Of a stretch of 35,346 bases of DNA, positions 1 through 8,069 are shown in pieces. The notes beneath the pieces were generated by a model. It searched no databases, had not been told where the DNA came from, and saw only the letters and a program-made list of their open reading frames with translations. The position numbers were made by a program, and so were the translations under genes. Every line of letters starts with the position of its first letter. Position 1 is the first letter of the stretch. Source of the DNA: Clostridia bacterium. Its GTDB lineage: Bacteria; Bacillota; Clostridia; UMGS1840. The stretch covers positions 1 through 35,346 of the forward strand of contig JAGAKI010000009.1 in the NCBI GenBank assembly GCA_017625695.1. The letters are read 5' to 3'.

Positions 1-11
1 AAATCAGCCAT
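1..11 (-). CDS. 5' end of a leftward gene cut by the window edge
   Basis: On the minus strand a GGAGGG motif at about 18-23 lies seven bases before an ATG at 11-9, followed by GCT GAT, so the product would begin Met-Ala-Asp. Only the first codons are inside the window, so no function can be given. A second ATG at 16-14 is too close to the ribosome binding site to be preferred. The gene would lie downstream of pfkA in the same direction, about 160 bases after its stop. I see no convincing terminator between them. Confidence 0.35.
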
Positions 12-170
12 AGCATACCCTCCACAAAATTGTTTCTATAAGGTAAGCTATTTTTTTATGTCGCTGATAATTCTATATATGTATAAATATTTGTTTAATT
101 GTATATTTTTTTGTCATCAATACTTATCTCGTACAGAGAGTAAAAAAATCTGCGTTTTTGTTCAGTTGAA

Positions 171-1256
171 TTAGTCACCGAAACAGGTACCAATCGCTTT
201 TGCAGCTTGTACCAATTCGCCGTTAGGATCTACAGCTTTATTTGCACCGATAACATCTTCCAAGGAAGCATAAGTCATCTGATTTTCTTTTAAGCAAACC
301 ATATTGCCGAATTTTCCTGCCATCGCTAATTCTACTGCAGCCACGCCGTAACGGGTGGACAGAATTCTGTCTGCAGAGGACGGCGTACCGCCTCTCTGAA
401 TATGACCTAAAATGGTAGCACGAGCTTCTAAGCCAACCATCTCTTCTAAGTCATCTGCCACTTTCTGCGCAACACCGCCCAAGCGAACCGGGTCCGGGCT
501 ATTTTCAATCACTTTCTGAATGACAACCTCTCCGGTTACAGATTTTGCACCTTCGGAAACTGCCACAACAGAAAATTCTTTGCCATTTGCAATTCTCTTT
601 TTAATATGTTCTGCTACTTTCTTGATATCGTAAGGAATTTCAGGGATTAAGATAACATCAGCACCACCTGCAACCCCTGCAGATAATCCTAAAAATCCTG
701 CATATCTACCCATAATTTCTACGGTGATAATTCTGTGATGGGATTCTGCGGTGGTATGAATTCTGTCAATCGCATCGGTTGCAACACCCACTGCAGTATC
801 AAAACCAAAGGTGGTATCGGTGGAAGATAAATCGTTATCAATGGTTTTGGGAACACCGATGACTGGAACCCCAAGTCGGGAAAAATCACGCCCACTGGTT
901 AAGGTGCCGTCACCACCGATAATAATCATAGCATCAATGTTGTTCTTTTTAATATTTTCAACACCAATGTAGGAAACATCTTTTTTCACCATATTTCCGT
1001 TTTCATCGGGTACCAAATAATCAAATAAATTGTCTTTATTGGAACTAAATAGAATTGTGCCGCCCCGATGTAAGATGCCGGAAGTATTCTCCAACGTCAG
1101 TTCAACAGTTTGATTTTCGTATAAACCTTTGTAACCATTCTTAAAGCCGACAACGCTCATACCGTACTTCTCAATAGCTGTCTTTACTACCGCGCGAATC
1201 ACCGGGTTTAAGCCAGGACAGTCTCCACCGCCCGTTAAAATTCCAATACGTTTCAT
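171..1256 (-). CDS. pfkA: 6-phosphofructokinase
   Basis: Phosphorylates fructose 6-phosphate to the 1,6-bisphosphate, the committed step of glycolysis, in the cytoplasm. The 361-residue protein opens with the nucleotide loop GGGDCPG (9-15), has GGDGT (114-118) and the catalytic TIDND motif in PKTIDND (136-142), and MGRYAG near 183. In this superfamily Gly after GGD favours ATP, whereas Asp marks pyrophosphate enzymes. The Lys before TIDND is more typical of pyrophosphate-type enzymes; E. coli PfkA has Gly there. The protein thus has the mixed Gly/Lys combination known from some actinobacterial ATP enzymes. ATP is the likelier donor, but this is inference. The start ATG follows AAAGGAG at a normal distance, and a candidate promoter lies at 1316-1344. 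The gene is transcribed divergently from tex. Confidence 0.95.
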   Translation of the reverse strand: MKRIGILTGGGDCPGLNPVIRAVVKTAIEKYGMSVVGFKNGYKGLYENQTVELTLENTSGILHRGGTILFSSNKDNLFDYLVPDENGNMVKKDVSYIGVENIKKNNIDAMIIIGGDGTLTSGRDFSRLGVPVIGVPKTIDNDLSSTDTTFGFDTAVGVATDAIDRIHTTAESHHRIITVEIMGRYAGFLGLSAGVAGGADVILIPEIPYDIKKVAEHIKKRIANGKEFSVVAVSEGAKSVTGEVVIQKVIENSPDPVRLGGVAQKVADDLEEMVGLEARATILGHIQRGGTPSSADRILSTRYGVAAVELAMAGKFGNMVCLKENQMTYASLEDVIGANKAVDPNGELVQAAKAIGTCFGD

Positions 1257-1315
1257 AGGAACTCCTTTTAGTATTGTATCAACCCAAGATACATATTTTA
1301 TTTTCTGACTTCCTT

Positions 1316-1344
1316 ATTCTACATTATTTTTCAAAAAAAATCAA
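1316..1344 (-). promoter_or_regulatory. Sigma-A-type promoter for pfkA
   Basis: Read on the minus strand, TTGATT (1344-1339) and TAGAAT (1321-1316) are separated by 17 bp. They lie about 60 bases before the pfkA start codon in an AT-rich divergent intergenic region. Sequence match only. Confidence 0.55.
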
Positions 1345-1414
1345 TAGTTTTTTTAAAAATATTAAAGGATGTCCTGTTTGATGCTTTTTCTATCAATATT
1401 CTGTCGGTATTTCC

Positions 1415-1443
1415 TTGACAATAAAAGAAAAATCGAGTAAAAT
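1415..1443 (+). promoter_or_regulatory. Sigma-A promoter for the tex operon
   Basis: TTGACA (1415-1420), 17-bp spacer, TAAAAT (1438-1443). This is a near-consensus vegetative promoter. It is followed by AAGGAG at 1462-1467 and the tex ATG at 1477. It probably drives tex, mrnC, the kinase-like gene and the PP-loop gene together. Confidence 0.8.
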
Positions 1444-1476
1444 GAAACGTGAGATTATTCTAAGGAGCCAGATATT

Positions 1477-3624
1477 ATGAACATCATACAAATGTTATCA
1501 CAGGAATTTTCCATCCAGGAAAAATACATACAAAATATCGTTAATTTAATAGATGAAAAAAATACCATTCCCTTTATTGCCCGTTATCGTAAAGAATTAA
1601 CCAATTCCTGCGACGACCAGGTGTTACGTGAGATTTTTGACAGACTTACTTATCTTCGTAATTTGGAAGAAAGAAAACAGGAAATCATCAATTCCATCAC
1701 AGAGCAGGAAAAAATGACCGATGAAATCTTAAAAAATATCGAAGCGGCTACTACCCTGGCAAGACTGGAAGATATTTACCGTCCGTTTAAACAAAAAAAG
1801 AAAACCCGTGCTTCTATGGCGAAGGAAAAAGGACTTACTCCTCTGTATGAACGTATGATTGCGCAAGAAGATAAAACGGGAGATGTTTTTGAAATTGCTA
1901 AAGAATTTTTATCAGAAGCGGTAGAAACCCCTGAGGATGCCCTTCAGGGTGCTATGGATATTATAGCAGAGGATGTAAGTGACAATCCTGCATGCCGTGA
2001 TAAAATCCGTAAAATTTATAATAAATCAGGACTGGTCAGCACCGTGGCAAAAAAAGAAGACGCAGAATCGGTTTATCAGATGTATTACGAATATTCTGAG
2101 CCTGTTCACAAAATTCCCTCTCATCGTATCCTTGCCATTAACCGCGGCGAAAAGGAAGACATGCTGAAAGTTTCTGTTGTAATTGATGAAGAAAGCTGTC
2201 TGAAAGTATTAGAAGACGAATACTTAAAATATGAATGCATTTGGACAAGCTATGTAAAAGATGCCATTGCTGATGCCTATAAACGTCTGATTCATCCGTC
2301 ATTAGAACGTGAAGTCCGTTCCTTATTGACCGACATGGCATCCGAGCAGGCAATTAAGATTTTTGGACTGAATTTAAAAGCATTGCTAATGCAACCGCCC
2401 ATTAAAGGGAAAGTGGTTCTTGCGGTTGACCCGGCATACCGTACCGGTTGTAAAATTGCAGTCTGTGACCAGACGGGAAAGGTGTTGGATACAACCGTTA
2501 TCTATCCCACTCCCCCACAGAATAAAATTGCAGAAGCAAAAATCACTTTAAAGAAACTGATTGAGAAACATCAGGTTGAAATTATTTCTATTGGAAACGG
2601 GACTGCTTCTAAGGAATCTGAATTATTCATTGCAGAACTGATTTCTGAAATGGAACGTCCTTTGTCGTATATGGTAGTTTCGGAAGCCGGTGCCTCCGTG
2701 TATTCCGCTTCCAAATTGGGTGCTCAGGAATTTCCTGAATTTGACGTATCTCTTCGCAGTGCGGTCTCCATCGGCAGACGTCTGCAGGATCCGCTTTCCG
2801 AACTGGTAAAAATTGATCCAAAATCAATCGGTGTTGGTCAGTATCAACACGATATGCCTCAGAAACGATTATCCGAAGCATTGTTGGGTGTCGTTGAAGA
2901 TTGCGTAAACAAAGTGGGAGTAGATTTGAATACCGCTTCCCCATCCTTATTGGAATATGTTGCCGGACTCAGTGCATCGGTTGCCGGTAATATTGTCAAA
3001 TATCGGGAAGAAAACGGTGCATTCAAATCCCGTTCTCAATTGTTAAAGGTTCCAAAACTCGGTCCGAAAGCATATACTCAGTGTGCCGGTTTCTTGCGAA
3101 TTCCAGACGGAAAAAACATTCTGGATAACACCGGTGTTCATCCCGAAACATACGATGCCTGCAAAGCAATTTTAAGCCGTTTCTCTTACGTTTTAGAAGA
3201 TGTTACCAATGGCAATTTGGGCGAACTCTCCGTTAAAATCGATGGTTACGGTGCAAAAACCTTGGCAGAAGAATTGAATATCGGTCTTCCTACCCTGCAG
3301 GATATTGTCAAAGAGCTGGCAAAACCCGGCCGTGATATCCGTGATGAGTTGCCCCCTCCTCTTCTTAGAAAGGATATCCTTGATATCAAAGACTTAAAAG
3401 AAGGAATGAAAGTCACGGGTACCGTTCGTAATGTTGTTGATTTTGGCGCATTTATTGACTTGGGCGTTCATCAAGACGGATTGGTTCACATTTCCCAGAT
3501 TTCGGATAAATTCATCCGACACCCTTCGGAAATGCTTTCAGTAGGACAGGTAGTCACTGCTACTGTATTGTCTGTTGATTTATCCAAAAACAGAATTGCG
3601 CTTACCCTAAAAAAAGAATTATAA
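1477..3624 (+). CDS. tex: Tex-family RNA-binding transcription accessory protein
   Basis: A cytoplasmic nucleic-acid-binding protein of the Tex/YhgF family. At 715 residues it has the normal length and domain order: a helical Tex N-terminal region to about 300; a YqgF-type RNase-H-like core starting at VVLAVDP near 312; helix-hairpin-helix repeats around 480-560, including a VDLNTAS motif and a LLKVPKLGPKAY segment; and a C-terminal S1 RNA-binding domain from about 641, with VVDFGAFIDLG and GLVHISQ. The exact function is not settled in most bacteria; roles in transcription and RNA handling have been proposed. AAGGAG precedes the ATG at a good distance. It is the first gene of a rightward run, with mrnC starting 36 bases after its stop. 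Confidence 0.94.
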   Translation: MNIIQMLSQEFSIQEKYIQNIVNLIDEKNTIPFIARYRKELTNSCDDQVLREIFDRLTYLRNLEERKQEIINSITEQEKMTDEILKNIEAATTLARLEDIYRPFKQKKKTRASMAKEKGLTPLYERMIAQEDKTGDVFEIAKEFLSEAVETPEDALQGAMDIIAEDVSDNPACRDKIRKIYNKSGLVSTVAKKEDAESVYQMYYEYSEPVHKIPSHRILAINRGEKEDMLKVSVVIDEESCLKVLEDEYLKYECIWTSYVKDAIADAYKRLIHPSLEREVRSLLTDMASEQAIKIFGLNLKALLMQPPIKGKVVLAVDPAYRTGCKIAVCDQTGKVLDTTVIYPTPPQNKIAEAKITLKKLIEKHQVEIISIGNGTASKESELFIAELISEMERPLSYMVVSEAGASVYSASKLGAQEFPEFDVSLRSAVSIGRRLQDPLSELVKIDPKSIGVGQYQHDMPQKRLSEALLGVVEDCVNKVGVDLNTASPSLLEYVAGLSASVAGNIVKYREENGAFKSRSQLLKVPKLGPKAYTQCAGFLRIPDGKNILDNTGVHPETYDACKAILSRFSYVLEDVTNGNLGELSVKIDGYGAKTLAEELNIGLPTLQDIVKELAKPGRDIRDELPPPLLRKDILDIKDLKEGMKVTGTVRNVVDFGAFIDLGVHQDGLVHISQISDKFIRHPSEMLSVGQVVTATVLSVDLSKNRIALTLKKEL

Positions 3625-3660
3625 TTTTTTGCTGATACAATGGAAAGGAATGCGATTTGT

Positions 3661-4065
3661 ATGAATCCTTATCAGTCATACTCCTCACTGACGCTCGCCT
3701 ACGTTGGTGACGCAGTTTATGAGGTATTTATCCGAACAAAACTAACGGAAAACGGTGATAAAAAAGTAAACCGTTTACATAAAGAAGCCAAAAATTTTGT
3801 CAGTGCTAAAGCACAATGCCAGATTGTGGAGCAGCTTTTAGATATTCTGACTCCGGATGAAATAGATATTTTCAAACGAGGACGGAATACCAAGGTCAAT
3901 ACCAAAGCAAAAAATGCCGATTTTAAAGAGTATCATAATGCAACGGGACTGGAAGCTTTAATCGGATATCTGTACCTTTCAAAAAATATGGAGCGGCTGA
4001 CACAGATTTTAGAAAAGGCATATCAAATTGCCGCAGACATTCAAGGAGAATCCTATGAAAAATGA
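3661..4065 (+). CDS. mrnC: Mini-ribonuclease III
   Basis: Small RNase III without a double-stranded RNA-binding domain. In Bacillus subtilis it trims the ends of 23S rRNA precursor. The 134-residue product has the RNase III signature LAYVGDAVYE (12-21), with Asp17 and Glu21, and the second acidic patch in TGLEALIGYLYL (Glu98). A start at 3640 is possible in frame, but it has no ribosome binding site. The ATG at 3661 has GAAAGGA upstream and gives MNPYQS, which fits the family. It lies between tex and the kinase-like gene, whose ATG at 4055 overlaps its last 11 bases, so translational coupling is likely. Confidence 0.92.
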   Translation: MNPYQSYSSLTLAYVGDAVYEVFIRTKLTENGDKKVNRLHKEAKNFVSAKAQCQIVEQLLDILTPDEIDIFKRGRNTKVNTKAKNADFKEYHNATGLEALIGYLYLSKNMERLTQILEKAYQIAADIQGESYEK

Positions 4066-5002
4066 TTATACTCTTCTGATTTTTAATAACGGATGCTTAA
4101 CAGCTGTACAAAGTCCTTTGGTTTGCCTATTTGATACCGAATGTCATTCTTTAATCGGTAAGCGTATTGAAGAACTTTTTATTTCTGATACCATTGAACG
4201 CTTGTCTTCGATTGAAGTTAATAAAAAAGTCCCCTTTCATATTTGTGCAAAATCCAATAAAGCAATCTTTCCGGCAAGTGTTGAAAAAATAAGATTTCCA
4301 AAAACTGAAGTTCTCGTAATTTATACCAAAGAGAATCTTAATATTACCAATTCTGAATTCAATCCTATGATTCAGCATACTGCTCTGGAGCAACTCTTAA
4401 CCAATGAACAAGAAGAAATTGACAATCTGATTGAAAGTATGCGTACCACTCGCAATATGAAAGAAATCAGCAAGCTGAAATCTTTGCTACGAGGAATGTA
4501 TCGGAAAATTGATGACAGTATTCTGACGATTTTAAAATCCGAACCTGTTGAGCATTATCAGTATGAATCTTTCAATTTCGTATTGACTGTCAGAGCCTAT
4601 CTGGAACAACTGGAAGTAAATTATCCAAATAAAATCTGGGTGAACTTTCAGAATTTCTTTTCATCCTATGTATTAGGAAACAAAGAACGTCTGATTTCTC
4701 TGTTGGATGAGTTTTTTCTTCCGTATATGGAGAAAGAATCCATCCGGATTATAGCCGGAGTCACTCAGAACGACGGAACCATCACTGCAGAATTTACCGC
4801 ACTTCCCTTTGGACAATTGACGGAAGAAATTTCGGAAGAATTAACTGATTTTTCTCAACATGAAAAATTCCTGCTGGCGAAAAAAGCAGGCTGTACCGTT
4901 AACGTATATCAGAGAAAAGGGACCGGTTCTAAAATGACAGTGACTTATGATGCCTACAACAGTTACCGTCTGTATGAACCGGATCCAGAGGAGAGTGTGT
5001 AA
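4055..5002 (+). CDS. PAS and histidine-kinase-like protein lacking catalytic residues
   Basis: I do not recognise a named family. The 315-residue protein reads like a soluble sensor kinase that has lost catalysis. Residues 1-100 resemble a PAS domain, with FDTECHSLIGKRIEELF near 25-42. About 105-165 is helical and could be the dimerisation hairpin, but has no His-Glu or His-Asp H-box. About 205-300 matches the layout of an HATPase domain: LGNKERLISLLDEFF replaces the N-box and lacks its Asn; no DxGxG box is seen; and the end, AKKAGCTVNVYQ...GTGSKMTVTYDA, mimics the G2 region. There are no membrane segments. AAGGAG precedes the ATG at 4055, which overlaps the mrnC stop; the gene ends one base before the next start. 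A binding, scaffold or phosphotransfer role is possible, but the domain assignment is inference. Confidence 0.7.
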   Translation: MKNDYTLLIFNNGCLTAVQSPLVCLFDTECHSLIGKRIEELFISDTIERLSSIEVNKKVPFHICAKSNKAIFPASVEKIRFPKTEVLVIYTKENLNITNSEFNPMIQHTALEQLLTNEQEEIDNLIESMRTTRNMKEISKLKSLLRGMYRKIDDSILTILKSEPVEHYQYESFNFVLTVRAYLEQLEVNYPNKIWVNFQNFFSSYVLGNKERLISLLDEFFLPYMEKESIRIIAGVTQNDGTITAEFTALPFGQLTEEISEELTDFSQHEKFLLAKKAGCTVNVYQRKGTGSKMTVTYDAYNSYRLYEPDPEESV

Positions 5003-5003
5003 T

Positions 5004-5744
5004 ATGAGAAAAATGCTCAGTTATCTCAGACGTGCGGTTGATGACTATCATATGATCGAACAGAATGATAAAATTGCTGTTGGAATTTCCGGTGGAAAGG
5101 ATTCTTTAGTATTATTTCAGGCGATGATTCAACTGAAACGATTTTATCCTATCCCCTATGAACTGGTTGGAATCACCATAGACCTTGGATTTGATATTCC
5201 GTTGGAAACTCACGGAATCCAAAAAATAGCGTCAGATTATCAAATCGAATATCATGTGATAAAAACGCAAATTAAAGAAATTGTTTTTGATGTCCGAAAA
5301 GAAGAAAATCCATGTTCCTTATGTGCAAAACTCCGAAAAGGCGCTTTGATGGATGCGGCGAAACAATTGGGATGCAATAAAGTTGCATTAGGACATAACT
5401 ATGATGACGTGGTAGAAACTTTTTTTATGAAGCTGTTTTTTGAAGGAAATATCGGCTGTTTTTCTCCTGTCACATATTTAAGCCGAATGGATGTGACACA
5501 AATCCGTCCGTTGATTTTTGCACCGGAAGCTGAAATTAAATCCACTGCAGAACGGCTGGGACTTCCAGTCTTTAAAAATCCCTGCCCCGCTGACGGAGAA
5601 ACCAAACGTCAGGAAATCAAAGAACTGATCTACTTATTACGAAAAGACTATCCTGACTTAAAAGAGAAAGTGTTTGGCGGACTGTGCCGTGGAAGAATTT
5701 CAGGTTTTACCAATGAAAGAACCCCACGGAAAAAATCAGAATAA
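5004..5744 (+). CDS. TtcA-family PP-loop tRNA thiolation protein
   Basis: ATP pyrophosphatase of the TtcA/TilS superfamily. TtcA proteins place sulfur on cytidine 32 of tRNA using a [4Fe-4S] cluster. The 246-residue protein has the PP-loop SGGKDS (29-34), a CSLC pair (Cys104, Cys107), GHNYDDVVET (130-139), and a third candidate cluster ligand, Cys194, in NPCPADG. The Firmicute proteins differ from E. coli TtcA in the third-cysteine region, so the exact tRNA substrate is less certain. The ATG at 5004 is chosen because AGGAG lies ten bases upstream and it follows the previous stop by one base. It is the last gene of the tex run, closed by a terminator at 5747-5802. Confidence 0.88.
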   Translation: MRKMLSYLRRAVDDYHMIEQNDKIAVGISGGKDSLVLFQAMIQLKRFYPIPYELVGITIDLGFDIPLETHGIQKIASDYQIEYHVIKTQIKEIVFDVRKEENPCSLCAKLRKGALMDAAKQLGCNKVALGHNYDDVVETFFMKLFFEGNIGCFSPVTYLSRMDVTQIRPLIFAPEAEIKSTAERLGLPVFKNPCPADGETKRQEIKELIYLLRKDYPDLKEKVFGGLCRGRISGFTNERTPRKKSE

Positions 5745-5746
5745 TC

Positions 5747-5802
5747 AAAATCCCTCTTCACCTAATTTATGAAATTACATAAATTGGTAAGGGGGATTTT
5801 TT
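5747..5802 (+). terminator. Terminator after the TtcA-type gene
   Basis: A long imperfect hairpin. AAAATCCC at the left pairs with GGGGATTTT at the right, and the inner TAATTTATG pairs with CATAAATT around a short loop. It runs into a T-tract at about 5797-5802. It lies directly after the stop codon at 5744. Confidence 0.8.
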
Positions 5803-5833
5803 AACTCTATAAACAGTAAGGAATGATATCATA

Positions 5834-6097
5834 ATGAATTCATCGGAATATCTTGCGGTTTTCAAATCATTATCCTATGCCGGTCGGGTGAAAAATGAAT
5901 TCATTCTTTCCAAACGGCCAAAAATCATAAAAACACCAAAAAGAATTCTTGGTGGCTGTTCTTATTCATTATTGTTCCCGAAGGAGCAACTTTTCGATAT
6001 GAAACAGGCTGTCAAACGTCATAAACGTGGTTTGATCGGGATATACCGACAGACCGAGCCCGATCGATACGAGGTTATTTCCTATGATTTACCTTGA
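5834..6097 (+). CDS. DUF3343 small protein (putative Se/S carrier-like)
   Basis: An 87-residue cytoplasmic protein with the look of DUF3343. It opens with YLAVFKSLSYAGRVKN, then has a basic stretch and GGCSYSLLF with a single conserved-looking Cys42. DUF3343 members often sit beside sulfur or selenium handling genes and have been proposed as persulfide or selenide carriers; that role is not proven. Here the gene overlaps the following cysteine desulfurase by 14 bases, and the desulfurase ribosome binding site (GAGGT near 6069) lies inside it, so the two are translationally coupled. AAGGA at 5818-5822 precedes the ATG. A weak promoter (TTGGTA, 18 bp, TATAAA at 5808-5813) overlaps the upstream terminator. 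Confidence 0.78.
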   Translation: MNSSEYLAVFKSLSYAGRVKNEFILSKRPKIIKTPKRILGGCSYSLLFPKEQLFDMKQAVKRHKRGLIGIYRQTEPDRYEVISYDLP

Positions 6098-7214
6098 TAA
6101 TGCCGCAACCACCAACCAAAAGCCCTTTCGGGTAAAACAAGCGGTGCTGGATGCTTTGGATCATCCCGTTAATATCGGACGAAATTCGGGAAAAGAAGCA
6201 TTTTTCTATGCAGATAAAATACTTTCTGTCAGGGAAGCAATTGGAAATCTATTAAATGTTTCCAATTATGAAAGTATTGTATTTACAAACAATGCCAGCC
6301 AGGCTTTAAACTTTGCGGTCAAAGGCTTTTGCAGACCAAAGGACCATATTATTACGACTCCTTTTGAACACAATTCTGTGCTGCGGCAATTGTTTGCATC
6401 CAATGGATACCGGGTTTCCATTCTTCCCTGTCCCGATGGAAAAACTGTTGACTTTTCTCACATGAAAGACTTGGTACAACCAAAGACACGTTTACTGATT
6501 GTTAATGTAGTATCAAATGTGACCGGAAGGATGCAGCCATATCGGTCTATCTACCAATTTGCTGAAGAAGCAGGAATTGCTGTTCTGTTTGATTTATCCC
6601 AGGCAGTTGGTAATTTAGAGATTGATTTATCCGATTTTCACCATTGTATGGCAGCTTTTTCAGGGCATAAATCACTTTTAGGTCCTCAGGGGACAGGTGT
6701 ATTATATGTATCTGAAGATATCCGTTTAAACAATGTATGGGAGGGCGGAACCGGAAGCTTATCCAATCAGCTTCTCCAACCGGATTTTCTGCCCGACCAA
6801 TTGGAAGTCGGAACATTGAACACACCCGGAATTTTAGGCCTGGGAGAAGGCGTGCGATATGTTTTGCAACAATCGCCATCTCAATTGTTACAGCATAAAC
6901 GGGAATTATGTCGGTTAGCATATGACAATTTGAAGGAAATGGAGAATATTATCTTATATCACGATGGAGATTTCCAAAAGCACGTAGGGATCTTATCTTT
7001 TAACATCGGAACTCTTTATTCTGAACAAGTGGCTTCCCTCCTGTCAGAGGAATATCAGATCAGTACAAGGGGCGGTTTCCATTGTGCACCGCTGATGCAT
7101 CGTGTCATCGGTACCAAATCGCAGGGAGCGGTCAGAATCAGTCCGGGATACCAAACTACAAAAAATGAAATTTTCCGGTTGATTGATGCAGTTTATCACA
7201 TCACAAAAAAATAA
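6084..7214 (+). CDS. Class V cysteine desulfurase family protein
   Basis: PLP enzyme that would move sulfur (or selenium) from cysteine (or selenocysteine) to an active-site cysteine. The 376 residues include the N-terminal LDNAATT (4-10), His97 in FEHNS, Asp170 and Gln173 in the FDLSQ cofactor region, the PLP lysine Lys196 in SGHKSLLGPQGTG, and a reactive Cys334 in RGGFHCAPLMHR, close to the SufS-type arrangement. The overall pattern fits the subgroup typified by Enterococcus EF2568, which is found with selenium and labile-selenium genes rather than the Suf operon. No selD, sufU or iscU is in this window. Coupling to the DUF3343 gene suggests the small protein is its partner. It ends at a bidirectional terminator. 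Confidence 0.88.
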   Translation: MIYLDNAATTNQKPFRVKQAVLDALDHPVNIGRNSGKEAFFYADKILSVREAIGNLLNVSNYESIVFTNNASQALNFAVKGFCRPKDHIITTPFEHNSVLRQLFASNGYRVSILPCPDGKTVDFSHMKDLVQPKTRLLIVNVVSNVTGRMQPYRSIYQFAEEAGIAVLFDLSQAVGNLEIDLSDFHHCMAAFSGHKSLLGPQGTGVLYVSEDIRLNNVWEGGTGSLSNQLLQPDFLPDQLEVGTLNTPGILGLGEGVRYVLQQSPSQLLQHKRELCRLAYDNLKEMENIILYHDGDFQKHVGILSFNIGTLYSEQVASLLSEEYQISTRGGFHCAPLMHRVIGTKSQGAVRISPGYQTTKNEIFRLIDAVYHITKK

Positions 7215-7217
7215 AAG

Positions 7218-7256
7218 AAAAACGGTAGTTTTCCTTCTTTGAAAACTACCGTTTTT
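7218..7256. terminator. Bidirectional terminator
   Basis: A perfect 16-bp stem: AAAAACGGTAGTTTTC at 7218-7233 and its complement at 7241-7256, around a 7-base loop. A-runs and T-runs on either side let it serve the desulfurase from the left and the CBM9-like gene from the right. Confidence 0.88.
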
Positions 7257-7261
7257 AACAA

Positions 7262-7882
7262 TTATGACTCCAAAGTGATTTCTCCGAAAAATTCAGGACG
7301 ATGAAAATCCGGCTTTTCAGTTTCGATCAGATTCCAGCAACCCAAATGCGGAATTTCACAATCTTCACATAATTTCTGGAAATTACCGTTCCAGTTGGAA
7401 GAAAGTTTAGGATAGTACTTTTCTAAAAGGGAGAACGGAATATAGAATTTCGCTTCCCAGCCTTTATCATGTTCCAAAATTCGGGTATCAATGTGAAGTG
7501 TGGAAAAATCGATGTATTGAAGTTCACGGTCAAAACGTCCTGAACCAAAACCAAGATGCATATAACCGGTAACACTGAGTTCAAAGTTCAGATATTTATC
7601 GGTCTGTTCCGGTGCGGCATTGAAAAAAATTTCCACACAGCTGTCGGTATAAACATCAGTATTCATCCCTTTTGCATTTCCAACAGGATTTGTTTCGTTG
7701 CTGTAAAATTTAATTCCGATTCCCTCTTTATCATATAACATATAAAAATTAGTTAACGGAACATTGGTTTGATATCCTTCCCAAGGGTATAAATCGATGG
7801 AGCCTTCGTTTGCTGTGTTCCATACATTGCTATCAATTGGCAAATCAGCTAAGGTTGCCTTTTTTATCTGATAAATATTCAT
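7262..7882 (-). CDS. Carbohydrate-binding family 9-like protein
   Basis: A 206-residue protein with no signal peptide or membrane segment. It resembles the CBM9-like / DOMON-type beta-sandwich found in many Firmicutes: a DSCVEIFF strand, then YLNFELSVTGYMHLGFG, a GWEAKFYIPFSLLEKYY strand, and a conserved tail with WNGNFQKLCE, CWNLI and FHRPEFFGEI. Stand-alone cytoplasmic copies of this domain are common, but their ligand and role are unknown to me. AGGAG lies just before the ATG, and a promoter with a 17-bp spacer is at 7911-7939. It is a single-gene unit between two terminators or promoters. Confidence 0.8.
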   Translation of the reverse strand: MNIYQIKKATLADLPIDSNVWNTANEGSIDLYPWEGYQTNVPLTNFYMLYDKEGIGIKFYSNETNPVGNAKGMNTDVYTDSCVEIFFNAAPEQTDKYLNFELSVTGYMHLGFGSGRFDRELQYIDFSTLHIDTRILEHDKGWEAKFYIPFSLLEKYYPKLSSNWNGNFQKLCEDCEIPHLGCWNLIETEKPDFHRPEFFGEITLES

Positions 7883-7910
7883 AGTAAACTCCTAAATGGC
7901 ATTTTTTTAC

Positions 7911-7939
7911 AGTATATCATAGAACCCGTGTCCCGTCAA
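7911..7939 (-). promoter_or_regulatory. Promoter for the CBM9-like gene
   Basis: On the minus strand TTGACG (7939-7934) and TATACT (7916-7911) are 17 bp apart, about 30 bases before the start codon. Confidence 0.7.
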
Positions 7940-7987
7940 GGAAATTCCGATTCATTTTTTTATCCTAATAAAATTTTTAAAAAAGGG

Positions 7988-8016
7988 TTGACATTTTTTA
8001 CCGATTATGATAAAAT
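7988..8016 (+). promoter_or_regulatory. Sigma-A promoter of the feo operon
   Basis: TTGACA (7988-7993), a 17-bp spacer and TAAAAT (8011-8016). Transcription would begin near 8023, inside the inverted repeat at 8024-8041. Confidence 0.82.
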
Positions 8017-8023
8017 AACCAAC

Positions 8024-8041
8024 AGTTAGTTGAGACTAACT
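8024..8041. promoter_or_regulatory. Candidate iron-regulator operator upstream of feoA
   Basis: Inverted repeat AGTTAGT-TGAG-ACTAACT, immediately downstream of the -10 element and over the expected start point, a classic repressor position. The half-site TTAG/CTAA resembles operators of DtxR/IdeR/MntR-type metalloregulators. The regulator itself is not in the window, so the assignment is inference. Confidence 0.65.
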
Positions 8042-8069
8042 CAAAAAAGACAGGCGGTTGGTGATTGAT

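Noticed and set aside
3640-3660. Upstream ATG for mrnC
   Set aside because: No ribosome binding site precedes it, and the added residues are not family-like; the ATG at 3661 has GAAAGGA upstream.
8024-8069. Riboswitch in the feoA leader
   Set aside because: The leader is only about 45 bases, too short for a known iron or metal riboswitch; a DNA operator explains the inverted repeat better.
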